Part shown: one piece after another, positions 6,366 through 15,498 of the stretch
Position numbering within the stretch: position 1 is the stretch's first letter
Layout of the letters: each line of letters begins with the position of its first letter
DNA from: DATBIO01 sp036556965
GTDB taxonomy: Bacteria; Acidobacteriota; Vicinamibacteria; Fen-336
Assembly: GCA_036556965.1 (NCBI GenBank)
Contig: DATBIO010000047.1
Span: 1-25,783 of the forward strand
DNA: 25,783 nt
Direction: 5' to 3'
Notes under the pieces: generated by a model
Databases searched by the model: none
What the model was told of the DNA's origin: nothing
The model's input: the letters and a program-made list of their open reading frames with translations, nothing else
Made by a program: the position numbers and the translations under genes

Positions 6366-7649
6366 ATGAGAATCGCATTGAGAGCCGTGAAAACAGGCGT
6401 GGCCGCCTCGGCGCTGGTGGTCGCGATGGGGTTCAACCACCGCGCCGAGACCAGCGACTCGCCGCAGGAAGCGGTGACCGGATTCGACGGAGGGTCCAAC
6501 GGGTTCGCCGAGGAGTTCTGCGCCAACCAGGATCGTCTCGTCAACTCGCCCAACTCACCGCAGATCCCCGACGACGAGTGCAATTTCGAGGCCGCGGAGG
6601 AGGAGTTCACGGGCCCCGAGACCACCGCGGACGGGCTCGGCCCCATCTTCAACGCCGCCGGCTGCGGCGAGTGCCACCTCGCCAACCCGATCCTCGGCGC
6701 CACGAGCCAGATCACCGAGAAGCGGGCGGGCCGCCTCGTCAACGGGCGGTTCGTGGACCATCCGGGCGGGTCCCTGATCCAGGACCGCTCCACCGACCCG
6801 AACTTCCAGGAAACCGTCCTGCCGGGCCACTCCATCATCGCCATCCGGTCCACGATCAGCGTGCTGGGCGACGGGTTCGTGGAGGCGATCGCGAACCAGA
6901 CGCTGCAGGGCATCGCCAACGCCCAGCCGTCTTCCCAGCGGGGCCTCGTCTTCAGCGTGCCCGTGCTGGAGGCGCCCGGCCAGAACCGGACCGGGCGCTT
7001 CGGCCACAAGGGCCAGCAGGCCAGCCTGGTCTCGTTCTCCGCGGATGCCTACCTCAACGAGATGGGCATCACCAGCCCGCTGCAGCCGACCGAGAACACG
7101 TCCAACGGACAGACGGCGCCGAAGCCCCCCGACGCCCCGACCACCGAGTTCGACGACGAGGGCGTGGACGTGGAGCTGTTCGCCCTCTTCATGCGCTCCA
7201 CCAAGGCCCCGCCCGTGGACGCGCAGCGCGCGGCCACGCCCGACGCGCAGGCGGGCAGCCATCTCTTCAACCAGATCGGCTGCGCGGTCTGCCACACGCG
7301 GACCATCGTCACCGCGCCGCCGGGCACCTTGATCAACGGCGGGGCGCTCCGGGTGGCCAACTCGCTGGGCAACAAGATCATCCACCCCTTCAGCGACTTC
7401 CTGCTCCACGACGTCGGTACGGGCGACGGCATCCTGCAGAACGGGCCCGGCGCCTCCCGGAACCGCATCCGCACGGCGGCCCTGTGGGGCCTGCGCGCGC
7501 GGGGGCGGTTCATGCACGACAACCTCTCCTTCAGCGTGAACGACGCGATCCAGCGCCACCGCAACCAGGCGCAGGCGTCGCGGGACGCCTTCAACGCCCT
7601 GAGCAGCACCAACCGGAACAGGGTCCTCGCGTTCCTGAACTCGCTCTAG
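6366..7649 (+). CDS. Secreted di-haem oxidoreductase (DHOR / DUF1111 family)
   Basis: A 427-residue exported c-type cytochrome. An N-terminal hydrophobic signal (TGVAASALVVAMG) precedes the mature protein. Two haem-binding CxxCH motifs are seen, CGECH at residues 100-104 and CAVCH at 306-310. The C-terminal TAALWGLRARGRFMHDN and INDAIQ-like helix (NDAIQRHRNQA) are typical of the DHOR family, which is related to MauG/CcpA di-haem peroxidases. Length fits the family (about 400-500). A peroxidase or electron-transfer role in the periplasm is family knowledge; the substrate is unknown. It stands alone between a long leader and a strong terminator. ATG 6366 is chosen for the signal peptide. Confidence 0.93.
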   Translation: MRIALRAVKTGVAASALVVAMGFNHRAETSDSPQEAVTGFDGGSNGFAEEFCANQDRLVNSPNSPQIPDDECNFEAAEEEFTGPETTADGLGPIFNAAGCGECHLANPILGATSQITEKRAGRLVNGRFVDHPGGSLIQDRSTDPNFQETVLPGHSIIAIRSTISVLGDGFVEAIANQTLQGIANAQPSSQRGLVFSVPVLEAPGQNRTGRFGHKGQQASLVSFSADAYLNEMGITSPLQPTENTSNGQTAPKPPDAPTTEFDDEGVDVELFALFMRSTKAPPVDAQRAATPDAQAGSHLFNQIGCAVCHTRTIVTAPPGTLINGGALRVANSLGNKIIHPFSDFLLHDVGTGDGILQNGPGASRNRIRTAALWGLRARGRFMHDNLSFSVNDAIQRHRNQAQASRDAFNALSSTNRNRVLAFLNSL

Positions 7650-7659
7650 ACGTGCGGGA

Positions 7660-7688
7660 CCCGGGTGGGCCAGAAAGGCCCACCCGGG
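7660..7688. terminator. Bidirectional terminator hairpin between convergent genes
   Basis: Perfect 12-bp stem, CCCGGGTGGGCC (7660-7671) and GGCCCACCCGGG (7677-7688), with a 5-nt loop AGAAA. It sits 11 nt after the DHOR stop and 28 nt after the convergent TPR gene stop, so it can serve both. There is no U-tract, as is common in GC-rich genomes. Confidence 0.85.
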
Positions 7689-7716
7689 CCCTCTCCGCCC
7701 TTCGCGCGCGGGGGGA

Positions 7717-9033
7717 TCAGGGACGGGCGCCCGCGCCCTCCAGCGCCTTGTCCACGTCGTCCTGGAAGCGGCTGTCGCCGATGGCCAGCAGCGTGTCGCG
7801 GGCCTCCGCCCGCCGGCCCAGCCTGGTCAGGCAGAGGGCGCGGTTGTAGCGCGCCTCGGGGGAGAGCAGGAAGCCGTCCCCCTTCTTCTCCGCGGCCTCG
7901 AAGAAGCGGAGGGCCTCCAGGTACCGGCCGGCGCGGTAGGCGTCCACGCCGGCGGTGAACGGCCCCGAGGGCGGCGGGTCCTCGCCGGGAGCGAGACCCT
8001 CGGGCAGCAGCGCGGGCGTGGGCGGCTCCGGGAGCGGATCGGGAGGGCGGCCGCTCCACTTGGGGCGCGGCACCGACTCCGTGAGGTCCACGGCGGAGAG
8101 GGCCTGCTCCACGGCGGCCAGCGAGCCCGCGAAGGGCGGCGTGATCACCGCCGCCGTCCATCCCTGGCGCGCCACCACCACCGCGGGGCCCGGGGCGAGG
8201 CCCAGCGCGGCGGCCGAGCCGTGCCCCAGGAGCACGGGCCAGTTGTGGTCGTAGACGCGCAGCACCTGGCGCAGGGCGTGGTCCTGCTCGGGGTCCTCGG
8301 GCACCATCACCCGCGGCACGTCCGGCGGCAGCGCGCGGGCCAGCGTCTGCACGTCCTCCGAGCAGGGCCGGCAGTCGGCGGGGGCGACGTAGAGGACGAC
8401 GGCCGCGGCCTCCAGGCGGAAGGGCGACCCCGTGGACAGGCGCGCACCCGCGGGAAGGACGAGCCGGTCCGCGCGCAGCGCCGGCTGTGCGGCGCCGAGG
8501 CCGCGCAGGCGCATCCGGTCCAGCTCCACCTGCGCGCTGGGCAGCCCGAGCAGGTCGGCGGCCTGGCTCACCGCCGCCACCAGCTCCGGGGTGGCCTGGC
8601 GCGCGTCGCCCTCGCGCCGGAGCAGGGCCAGCGCGTCGGCGGCCCGGCCCTCCGCCAGCAGCGACCGGGCCAGGCGCACCACGCGCGCGGCGGCGGGCTC
8701 GAGGACGAGGGCGCGCCGGAAGTGCCGCGTGGCCGGGAGGTGCTCGCCCAGGCGCGCCAGGCACTCCCCCACCGCCGCGTAGAGGATGGCGCGATGGCGG
8801 CGGTAGCGGCGCCGGGCCACCCGGAAGGCGTCCTCCACGATCTCCCCCTTGCGGCCCGCCTCCACGAAGGCGGTGGGATCGAACTCCGTGGTCTGGCCGA
8901 GGGCGCGGCGCGCCTTGGTCAGCGCGGGGCCGGGATCGGTGAGGGAGAGGGCCACCGCCTGCTCCGCCGCCGACTCCGCCTCGCTGACGCCGCGCGGCGT
9001 GAGCAGGAGGAGGGCGAGGAGGAAGCCGGTCAC
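7717..9033 (-). CDS. Exported TPR protein with a thioredoxin-like CxxC segment
   Basis: A 438-residue protein with an N-terminal signal (GTG start then TGFLLALLLLTPRGVSEAE). Residues about 20-150 contain TPR-like helices (AILYAAVGECLARLGEHLPA, then HFRRALVLEPAAARVVRLAR). A central part, VVLYVAPADCRPCSEDV, looks like a TlpA/thioredoxin strand-CxxC-helix, followed by DHNWPVLLGHG. After a proline-rich linker, a final TPR pair (AGVDAYRAGRYLEALRFFEA; ARYNRALCLTRLGRRAEA) closes it. Its GTG overlaps the aminotransferase stop as GTGA (9030-9033). It is the last gene of the amidase operon, ending just before the shared terminator. Role unknown; a periplasmic scaffold or redox-sensitive protein is a guess. 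Confidence 0.82.
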   Translation of the reverse strand: MTGFLLALLLLTPRGVSEAESAAEQAVALSLTDPGPALTKARRALGQTTEFDPTAFVEAGRKGEIVEDAFRVARRRYRRHRAILYAAVGECLARLGEHLPATRHFRRALVLEPAAARVVRLARSLLAEGRAADALALLRREGDARQATPELVAAVSQAADLLGLPSAQVELDRMRLRGLGAAQPALRADRLVLPAGARLSTGSPFRLEAAAVVLYVAPADCRPCSEDVQTLARALPPDVPRVMVPEDPEQDHALRQVLRVYDHNWPVLLGHGSAAALGLAPGPAVVVARQGWTAAVITPPFAGSLAAVEQALSAVDLTESVPRPKWSGRPPDPLPEPPTPALLPEGLAPGEDPPPSGPFTAGVDAYRAGRYLEALRFFEAAEKKGDGFLLSPEARYNRALCLTRLGRRAEARDTLLAIGDSRFQDDVDKALEGAGARP

Positions 9034-10196
9034 GCCCGGCGCCGCAGCCGCGCGAGGCGCCGCGCCGCCTCGTCCAGGGTCTGGTCCCGCTTGCAGAACG
9101 CGAAGCGCACCTGCCCGCGGCCGCGGGCGGGCTCGTCGTAGAAGGACGAGCCGGGGACCACCGCCACCCCCACCTCCTCCACGAGGTGGCGGGCGAAGGC
9201 CACGTCGTCGTCCCAGCCCAGGCCGTGCGTCTCCGTCATGACGTAGTACGCCCCGCGCGGGGGATGGAGGCGGAAGCCCGTCTCCGCCAGGATGGCCAGC
9301 ATGCGGTCGCGCCGCCGCGCGTAGGCGGCCGCCAGCTCGGCGTAGTAGGAGGCGGGCAGGGCCAGGGCCAGCGCCCCCGCCTCCTGCAGGGGCGCCGCCG
9401 CTCCCACCGTGAGGAAGTCGTGCACCTTGCGGATGGCGGAGGTCAGGGCCGGGGGAGCGATGGCCCAGCCCACCCTCCAGCCCGTGACGCTGTAGGTCTT
9501 GCTCATCCCGTTTATGGTGATGGTGCGCTCGCGCATCCCGGGCAGCGTGGCCATGGGCACGTGCACGGCCCCGTCGTAGAGGATGTGCTCGTAGATCTCG
9601 TCCGTGACGGCCAGCGCGTCGTGCTCCCGGCACAGCGAGGCGATCGCCTCCAGCTCCTGGGCGGAGAAGACCTTCCCCGTGGGGTTGTTCGGCGTGTTGA
9701 CGATGACGGCGCGCGTGCGCGGGGAGAAGGCCGCCTCCAGCTCCGCGGGGTCGAAGGTCCAGAGGGGCGGGCGCAGGGACACGAAGCGGGGCCGCGCGCC
9801 CGAGAGGATGGCGTCGGGGCCGTAGTTCTCGTAGAACGGCTCGAAGACCACCACCTCGTCGCCGGGATCGAGCACGGCCATGAGGACGGCGATCATGGCC
9901 TCCGTGGAGCCGCAGGTCACCGTGACCTCGCGCTCGGGGTCCACGGGCACCGAGTAGAGGCGCTCGAACTTGGCGGCGATGGCGTCGCGCAGCGGCTTCG
10001 CCCCCCAGGTGATGGCGTACTGGTTCACGTCGGCGCTGATGGCCCGCCGCGCCGCCTCCTTCACCTCCTCGGGCGCCGGGAAGTCCGGGAAGCCCTGGGA
10101 GAGGTTGACCGCGCCGTGGAGCTGGGCCAGGCGCGTCATCTCGCGGATGACCGACTCCGTGAAGCGCTCCGCCTTGGCGGACGGGCGCACGCTCAC
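9030..10196 (-). CDS. PLP-dependent class I/II aminotransferase
   Basis: A 388-residue cytoplasmic aminotransferase. Fold-type I features appear in order: NLSQGFPDFPAPEEVKEAA, YAITWGAKPLRDAIAAKF, the NTPNNPTGKVF substrate-site motif, VTDEIYEHILYDG and the PLP-lysine segment INGMSKTYSVTGWRVGWA, ending with VRFAFCKRDQTLDEA. This pattern is closest to the methionine/kynurenine-glutamine aminotransferase group (YbdL/KAT-like); the exact amino donor is not deducible. It starts at GTG 10194-10196, which overlaps the GerMN gene stop (GTGA), and ends overlapping the TPR gene. Its place among envelope genes is a shared transcript with no obvious pathway link. Confidence 0.94.
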   Translation of the reverse strand: MSVRPSAKAERFTESVIREMTRLAQLHGAVNLSQGFPDFPAPEEVKEAARRAISADVNQYAITWGAKPLRDAIAAKFERLYSVPVDPEREVTVTCGSTEAMIAVLMAVLDPGDEVVVFEPFYENYGPDAILSGARPRFVSLRPPLWTFDPAELEAAFSPRTRAVIVNTPNNPTGKVFSAQELEAIASLCREHDALAVTDEIYEHILYDGAVHVPMATLPGMRERTITINGMSKTYSVTGWRVGWAIAPPALTSAIRKVHDFLTVGAAAPLQEAGALALALPASYYAELAAAYARRRDRMLAILAETGFRLHPPRGAYYVMTETHGLGWDDDVAFARHLVEEVGVAVVPGSSFYDEPARGRGQVRFAFCKRDQTLDEAARRLARLRRRA

Positions 10197-10828
10197 GGCT
10201 GCACCGGGGGCGGCGCGGGCTCGGGGGTGGACCCCGCCAGCAGCGTCATGTCGGAGGGGAGGGGCCGGCTCAGGTCCACGTGGCCGGCCAGGGTGGGCGA
10301 GGGCCGGTCGTCCAGCAGGAGCTGGACGCGGCGCACCGCCGGGAAGTTCGCGGTCAGCGTGTTCACCACGGAATACACGGTCATCATCTCCGCTTCCGAC
10401 CCTCCGGGCGAGATCACGCTCGCCTCCTTGGAGAGGTCGACGTAGGCCACGCCCCGGGGCGAGACGAACACCTCCAGGACGCGGGTGTCGGCGGCCAGCG
10501 TGGGCAGCAGGCCCGAACGCGGCCCCGCGATGAGCTGCTCCACCACCAGGCGCACCTGCCGGGAGAGGTCGCGGGCGAACTCTACCGGGCGCTCCTCGAT
10601 GGCGAGGCCGCGCCGGTCGCCCGCCTGGAAGAACAGCTTCACGCTGATCTGGCGCTCCACCGCCCCCGCGGGCTCGTCCGCGGCGGCGGCCGGCGCCTCT
10701 CCCCCTTCCCCGCCGGGCAGCGGCCGCCGGAGCAGCCGCGCCCACCGCGGGGCGAGCACCACCACCGCCGCGAGCAGGGCCACCAGCCCGATGGCGATGA
10801 AGACGGTCGGCCGCGACGGCTTCACCAC
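10193..10828 (-). CDS. GerMN-domain membrane-anchored protein
   Basis: A 211-residue protein with an N-terminal transmembrane anchor (TVFIAIGLVALLAAVVVLAP), an Ala-rich linker and one GerMN domain from about residue 60: ISVKLFFQAGD, then LVVEQLIAGPRSGLLPTLA, VSPRGVAYVDLS, and MMTVYSVVNTLTANFPAVRR with VQLLLDD. GerMN domains occur in spore-germination GerM and in many non-sporulating envelope proteins, commonly beside AMIN-type amidases as here. The exposed domain probably sits in the periplasm. The start is GTG, 13 nt after the amidase stop, with two tandem GTGs (10823-10828) so the N-terminus is uncertain by one residue. Confidence 0.88.
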   Translation of the reverse strand: MVKPSRPTVFIAIGLVALLAAVVVLAPRWARLLRRPLPGGEGGEAPAAAADEPAGAVERQISVKLFFQAGDRRGLAIEERPVEFARDLSRQVRLVVEQLIAGPRSGLLPTLAADTRVLEVFVSPRGVAYVDLSKEASVISPGGSEAEMMTVYSVVNTLTANFPAVRRVQLLLDDRPSPTLAGHVDLSRPLPSDMTLLAGSTPEPAPPPVQP

Positions 10829-10841
10829 GGGGCGGAGCCTC

Positions 10842-12269
10842 TCAGCGGCTGCCGGAGGCGGCGACGGGAGCGGCGCCCCCCGCGCGCTCCTGCTGGTAGC
10901 GCGCCACGCCGCGCACGAGGGCGGAGACGACCTTGTTCTGCCAGGCGTCCGAGCCCAGCAGCTTCTCCTCCCCGGAATTGCTGATGAAGGCGACCTCCAC
11001 CAGCACCGCGGGCATGGCCGCGCCCACCAGCACGCGGAAGGGGGCCTGCTTGACGCCGCGGCCCTCGCTGCCCGTCACCACCGCCAGCTCCTCCTGCAGG
11101 CGCGAGGCCAGCGACGACGACTCCTCCAGGTGCTCGGCCTGCGCCATGTCCCACAGGATCATGGCCACGGAGGCGTCCGCGGGGGCCGCCGCCGCCTCCG
11201 GCACGTAGGCCCCCTCCGCCGCCGCCACGCGGCGGCTCTCCTCGTCCGCCGCCTGGTAGGAGAGGAAGTACACCTCGCTGCCGTGCGCGCCCGCGCTGCG
11301 GCTGGCGTTGGCGTGGATGGAGACGAACAGATCCGCCTTGTAGTTGTTGGCGAAGGCGGCGCGGTCGTCGAGGGCCATGTCCTTGTCGCCGTCGCGGGTG
11401 AGGAACGCCTGCAGGCCGAGGCCGTTGGAGAGCGCGGAGCGCAGCTTGCGCGCGATGGCCAGGGTCACGTCCTTCTCCAAAGTGCCCCCCGGGCCCTGCG
11501 CGCCCACCTCGCCCCCGCCGTGGCCGGGATCGATGACCACCGTGCGCAGGCCCCCGGGCGCGGCTGCGGCCGCGGGGGCGGGCGCGGCCACCGGCGGACG
11601 GTCCGCGGCCATGGGCTCGGCCTGGAGCTCGAGGATCAGCCGCGCGGGGGGCCCGGCCTCCTCCGCGCTCTTGAGCTGGCGGAAGCGCGGGCCGACGGTA
11701 ATGGCGAAGACGTTCTCGCGGCCGCCCAGGAACTGCACGCTCTCCACGATGCCGCCGGTGAGGCGCTCGGGCTGGTGGGCCACGTCGAGGACGTCGCGGG
11801 GGATGGCCACCGTGACCCGGCGGTCCTCCTGCCGCACGCGGAAGGGCACGGGCTCGCTGCTCTCCAGCACCACGCGCACGGCGTCCCCCGCGGCGTAGGT
11901 GGCCACGGTCACGCGCGGCGCGGGCACGTTGCCCACCAGCAGCAGGCGCGAGGCCGGACGCCATTCGGCACGGCGGCCGAGGAGGGGGGTGAGCAGCCGC
12001 GGCACCGAGTCCAGGGGCACCAGCCACTGTCCCCCCTCCACGAGCACGGGAGAGGAGAGCAGCCGCAGGTCGCCCCCGATGGAGACCAGGCTCTTGCGCT
12101 CGTAGAGCGTCACCTCGCGCGAGCCGAAGGAGAGGGCGAGGGCGCCGGGCTTGGAGACGCGCGTGCGGAAGCCGGTGGCCTGGGCCAGCGCGTCCACGCG
12201 CACCAGCTCCGCGCCCCCGCGCAGCACCGGGGACAGCTCGCGCCGGCTCTGGTCCACGAGCAGGACCAC
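10842..12269 (-). CDS. N-acetylmuramoyl-L-alanine amidase, AMIN + Amidase_3 (start unresolved)
   Basis: A zinc-dependent peptidoglycan amidase that cleaves the MurNAc-L-Ala bond. An N-terminal copper-amine-oxidase-like/AMIN part (about residues 1-210) leads to the Amidase_3 domain beginning TVVIDPGHGGGEVGAQGPGG. The zinc ligands are the His of DPGHGG, the Glu of LEKDV and the His of SIHANAS; the catalytic Glu lies in VLVEVAFISNSGEE. The coordinates use the first canonical start, GTG 12267-12269, but in-frame upstream codons spell a clear signal peptide (LIRLRALLTPVLVATPFLLA), so the real start is probably about 23-25 codons earlier, at CTG 12338 or ATC 12344. It leads the operon with GerMN, aminotransferase and TPR genes. 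Confidence 0.93.
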   Translation of the reverse strand: MVLLVDQSRRELSPVLRGGAELVRVDALAQATGFRTRVSKPGALALSFGSREVTLYERKSLVSIGGDLRLLSSPVLVEGGQWLVPLDSVPRLLTPLLGRRAEWRPASRLLLVGNVPAPRVTVATYAAGDAVRVVLESSEPVPFRVRQEDRRVTVAIPRDVLDVAHQPERLTGGIVESVQFLGGRENVFAITVGPRFRQLKSAEEAGPPARLILELQAEPMAADRPPVAAPAPAAAAAPGGLRTVVIDPGHGGGEVGAQGPGGTLEKDVTLAIARKLRSALSNGLGLQAFLTRDGDKDMALDDRAAFANNYKADLFVSIHANASRSAGAHGSEVYFLSYQAADEESRRVAAAEGAYVPEAAAAPADASVAMILWDMAQAEHLEESSSLASRLQEELAVVTGSEGRGVKQAPFRVLVGAAMPAVLVEVAFISNSGEEKLLGSDAWQNKVVSALVRGVARYQQERAGGAAPVAASGSR

Positions 12270-12470
12270 GGGGTCACCGGCGGCGCGCGCGAGGAGAAAG
12301 GGGGTGGCGACCAGGACCGGGGTCAGAAGCGCGCGCAGGCGGATAAGGGGGCCCTCCCTTTGACGGGCCTATCTTAAAGGAAGCAGGCCGTTTGCGTCGA
12401 GGCCCGGCCCGCCGGGGCCGCGTGGCCCCTCGCTTCAACCCCGGCCGGGGAGCGCCGGTCCAATCCGGTC

Positions 12471-14099
12471 ATGACGCGCCCGACGGGAGCCTCGGCCCTC
12501 CTCGCAATCGCGTGCCTCCTCCCGCCGCCGGGGGCGTCGTCCGCGCTCCCGTCCCCGGGCGTCCAGACGGCGGGAGGCGACGCCCTCGCCGTGCACGTCC
12601 TCAACCGCCTGGCCTACGGCCCGCGGCCGGGCGACCTCGAGGAGCTGCGGCGCGTGGGCGTGGACCGCTGGATCGAGCGGCAGCTCCGCCCGGAGGGCAT
12701 CGAGGACCGCGCCCTGGAGACGCGGCTGGCCGCGCTGCGCACGGTGGGGCTGAGCAGCGCGGAGCTCCTCGAGGGCTACGAGGTGCCGCGCGAGGTGAAG
12801 CGCGAGGCGCAGGAGAAGCGGGCCGCCCTCGGGGACGACGCCACCGAGGCCCAGCGCGAGCAGGCGAAGCGCGAGCTGCGCGCCCGCGCCCGCGCCCTCA
12901 TGGACGGATCGCCGCGCGAGGTGGTGGAGGAGCTCCAGGCGGCCAAGCTGCTCCGCGCCGTCTACGGCGAGCGCCAGCTCGACGAGGTCATGGCCGACTT
13001 CTGGCTGAACCACTTCAACGTGTACGCGGGCAAGGGACCGGTCAAGTTCCTGCTCGCCGAGTACGAGCGCGACGTCATCCGCCGTCACGCCTGGGGCCGC
13101 TTCGAGGACCTGCTGCGGGCCACCGCCCAGAGCCCCGCCATGCTCTTCTACCTGGACAACTGGCTCTCCGCCGATCCCGAGGGGGGGGCGCCCACCGTGG
13201 CGGGCCGCGTGCGGTCCCTCTTCGGGCGCCCGCCCGCCCCGGCCCCCGCGGGCCGCCGCCGGGGGCTCAACGAGAACTACGCGCGCGAGATCATGGAGCT
13301 CCACACGCTGGGCGTGGACGGCGGCTACACGCAGAAGGACGTGACGGAGGTGGCGCGTGCCTTCACGGGCTGGACCATCGCCGGGCTCCGCCAGCAGAAG
13401 CCCGCCTTCCGCTTCGAGCCGCGCCTGCACGCAGGCGGGGACAAGGTCGTGCTCGGCCAGCGCATCCGGTCCGGCGGCAAGGGGGAGGGCGAGCAGGTCC
13501 TCCACATGCTGGCCACGCACCCCTCCACCGCGCGCTTCATCTCCTACAAGCTGGCGCGGCGCTTCGTGGCCGACGAGCCCCCCGCCGCCCTGGTGGACCG
13601 CGCGGCGCGCGTGTTCCGCGAGACGGACGGCCGCATCCGCGACGTGGTGCGCGCCATCGTCACCTCGCCGGAGTTCCGGGCCCCGGACGCCGTGCAGGCC
13701 AAGGTCAAGACGCCGCTGGAGTTCGTGGCCAGCGCCCTGCGCGCTTCCGGCGCCGAGCTGCAGGACGCGCGCGCGCTCTCGCGGCGGCTGGGGGAGATGG
13801 GGATGGGGCTCTACATGCAGCAGCCGCCGACGGGCTACAAGGACACGGCCGAGGCCTGGGTGTCGACGAGCGGCCTCCTCGCGCGCCTGAACCTGGCCCT
13901 CGACCTCGCCGCCGGACGGGTGCCCGGCGTCCGCCTCCCCTCCACGCTGGCCACCGGCGCTCCCGAGACGCTGGCCGCGCGGCTGGTCCCGGGCGGCCTG
14001 GGCCAGTCCACGCGGCAGACGCTCGCGCGCGAGGCGGCGGCCGAGCCGGCCAGGGTGGCCGGGCTCCTGCTCGGCTCGCCGGAGTTCCAGCGGCGATGA
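12471..14099 (+). CDS. DUF1800 family exported protein
   Basis: A 542-residue protein of the DUF1800 family, function unknown. An N-terminal signal (TGASALLAIACLLPPPGASS) precedes VHVLNRLAYGPRPGDLEELR, the family's opening motif. FWLNHFNVYAGKGPVKFLLA and the core ENYAREIMELHTLGVDGGYT followed by QKDVTEVARAFTGWTI are hallmarks. The C-terminal IVTSPEFRAPDAVQAKVKTP segment also fits. It partners a DUF1501 protein with an ATGA overlap (14096-14099); such pairs recur in Planctomycetota, Acidobacteriota and Proteobacteria and are thought to be co-exported. Start ATG 12471 gives the signal peptide but has no near SD. Confidence 0.93.
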   Translation: MTRPTGASALLAIACLLPPPGASSALPSPGVQTAGGDALAVHVLNRLAYGPRPGDLEELRRVGVDRWIERQLRPEGIEDRALETRLAALRTVGLSSAELLEGYEVPREVKREAQEKRAALGDDATEAQREQAKRELRARARALMDGSPREVVEELQAAKLLRAVYGERQLDEVMADFWLNHFNVYAGKGPVKFLLAEYERDVIRRHAWGRFEDLLRATAQSPAMLFYLDNWLSADPEGGAPTVAGRVRSLFGRPPAPAPAGRRRGLNENYAREIMELHTLGVDGGYTQKDVTEVARAFTGWTIAGLRQQKPAFRFEPRLHAGGDKVVLGQRIRSGGKGEGEQVLHMLATHPSTARFISYKLARRFVADEPPAALVDRAARVFRETDGRIRDVVRAIVTSPEFRAPDAVQAKVKTPLEFVASALRASGAELQDARALSRRLGEMGMGLYMQQPPTGYKDTAEAWVSTSGLLARLNLALDLAAGRVPGVRLPSTLATGAPETLAARLVPGGLGQSTRQTLAREAAAEPARVAGLLLGSPEFQRR

Positions 14100-15349
14100 C
14101 CCCGCACACGCGCCGCTTCTTCCTGCGCTCCTCCGGCCTGTCGCTGGTGGCCTTCGGCCTCGCCCCCCGCGCCCTCCTCCGCGCCGCGGAGCAAGGGGGC
14201 GCGCGCCGCGGCAAGACGCTGGTGGTGGTCTTCCAGCGCGGGGCCTGCGACGGCCTCAACACGGTGGTCCCCTACGGCGAGGAGGCCTATCGCCGCCTGC
14301 GCCCCACCATCGCCGTCCCCGCGCCCCGTGGCGGCAGCAAGGAGGCGGCCCTCGACCTCGACGGGCATTTCGGCCTGCACCCTGCGCTCGAGCCGCTGCT
14401 GCCCCTCTGGCGCGAGCGCAGCCTGGCCGTGGTGCACGCCGTGGGCAGCCCGGACGGCACGCGCTCGCACTTCGACGCGCAGGACTTCATGGAGAGCGGC
14501 ACGCCCGGGCGCAAGTCCACCGAGGACGGCTGGATGAACCGCCACCTGCAGGAGCACGCGGCCCCCGCGGCCACGCCGTTCCGCGCGGTGGCCCTGACCC
14601 CGACCCTCCCCCGCGCGCTGGCCGGCCGCGCCCCGGCGGTGGCCATGGCCAGCATCGGGCAGTTCGAGCTGCGCGGAGGCCCCGCCACCGCACAGGCCCG
14701 CGGCTTCGAGCAGATGTACGACCAGGCGGTGCGGGACGTGCTGCACGGCACCGGCCAGGAGACCTTCGAGGCCCTCGCCTTCCTGAAGAAGGCGGACCCC
14801 GCGCGCTACCGCCCGGCCCACGGCGCCGCCTACCCCCGCGGGCGCTACGGCGACGCGCTGCGCCAGGTGGCGCAGCTCATCAAGGCCGACGTGGGGGTGG
14901 AGCTGGCCTTCACGGAGACGGGGGGCTGGGACCACCACGCGGCGGAGGGCGGCGTACAGGGGCAGCTCGCCGCGCGCCTGCGCGAGCTCGGCCAGGCCCT
15001 GGCCGCCTTCCACCGCGACCTCGGGCCCCGCATGGCCGACGTGGTGGTGGTCACCCTCACCGAGTTCGGCCGCACCGTGCGCGAGAACGGCAACCGCGGC
15101 ACCGACCACGGACACGCCAGCGTGTCCTTCGCCCTGGGGGGCGACGTCGCGGGAGGCAAGGTGCTCGGCCGCTGGCCCGGGCTCTCCGCGGGCGCCCTCT
15201 ACGAGGGGCGGGACCTGGCCCTCACCACCGACTTCCGCGAGCTGGTGGGCGAGGTGCTCGCCCGCCACCTCGGCGCCCGCGACCTGGGCCGGGTCTTCCC
15301 CGGCTTCCCGCTCGCCGCCGGGCGCTTCCCCGGCGTGATGCGCGCCTAG
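14096..15349 (+). CDS. DUF1501 family protein, Tat-exported
   Basis: A 417-residue DUF1501 (sulfatase-like alkaline-phosphatase-fold) protein. The N-terminus MTPHTRRFFLRSSGLSLVAF is a twin-arginine signal (RRFFL). Family motifs are VVVFQRGACDGLNTVVPYGE, SHFDAQDFMESGTPG, DGWMNRHLQ, FTETGGWDHHAAEGG and VVTLTEFGRTVRENGNRGTD followed by HGHASVSFALGG. Its ATG shares ATGA with the DUF1800 stop, so the two are translationally coupled. The enzymatic role of the family is unproven. The next gene is 149 nt downstream. Confidence 0.94.
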   Translation: MTPHTRRFFLRSSGLSLVAFGLAPRALLRAAEQGGARRGKTLVVVFQRGACDGLNTVVPYGEEAYRRLRPTIAVPAPRGGSKEAALDLDGHFGLHPALEPLLPLWRERSLAVVHAVGSPDGTRSHFDAQDFMESGTPGRKSTEDGWMNRHLQEHAAPAATPFRAVALTPTLPRALAGRAPAVAMASIGQFELRGGPATAQARGFEQMYDQAVRDVLHGTGQETFEALAFLKKADPARYRPAHGAAYPRGRYGDALRQVAQLIKADVGVELAFTETGGWDHHAAEGGVQGQLAARLRELGQALAAFHRDLGPRMADVVVVTLTEFGRTVRENGNRGTDHGHASVSFALGGDVAGGKVLGRWPGLSAGALYEGRDLALTTDFRELVGEVLARHLGARDLGRVFPGFPLAAGRFPGVMRA

Positions 15350-15498
15350 GCGCGCCGCCCCCGCGCGCCGGAGGCCCGGCGTAGGCCTTTCGTCCTAGGA
15401 CCATCGCTTTTTGCCCCGGGGGGGACCCGCGCCCGCCTCCCGGGAGTAGAGTGGCCGCGCTGGGGTCCTCCGACCACGGCTTCACGAGAGGAGTTCCC

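Noticed and set aside
15447..15452. TAGAGT as a full promoter for the LysM gene
   Set aside because: No -35 element at 16-18 nt upstream, so listed only as part of a motif pattern.
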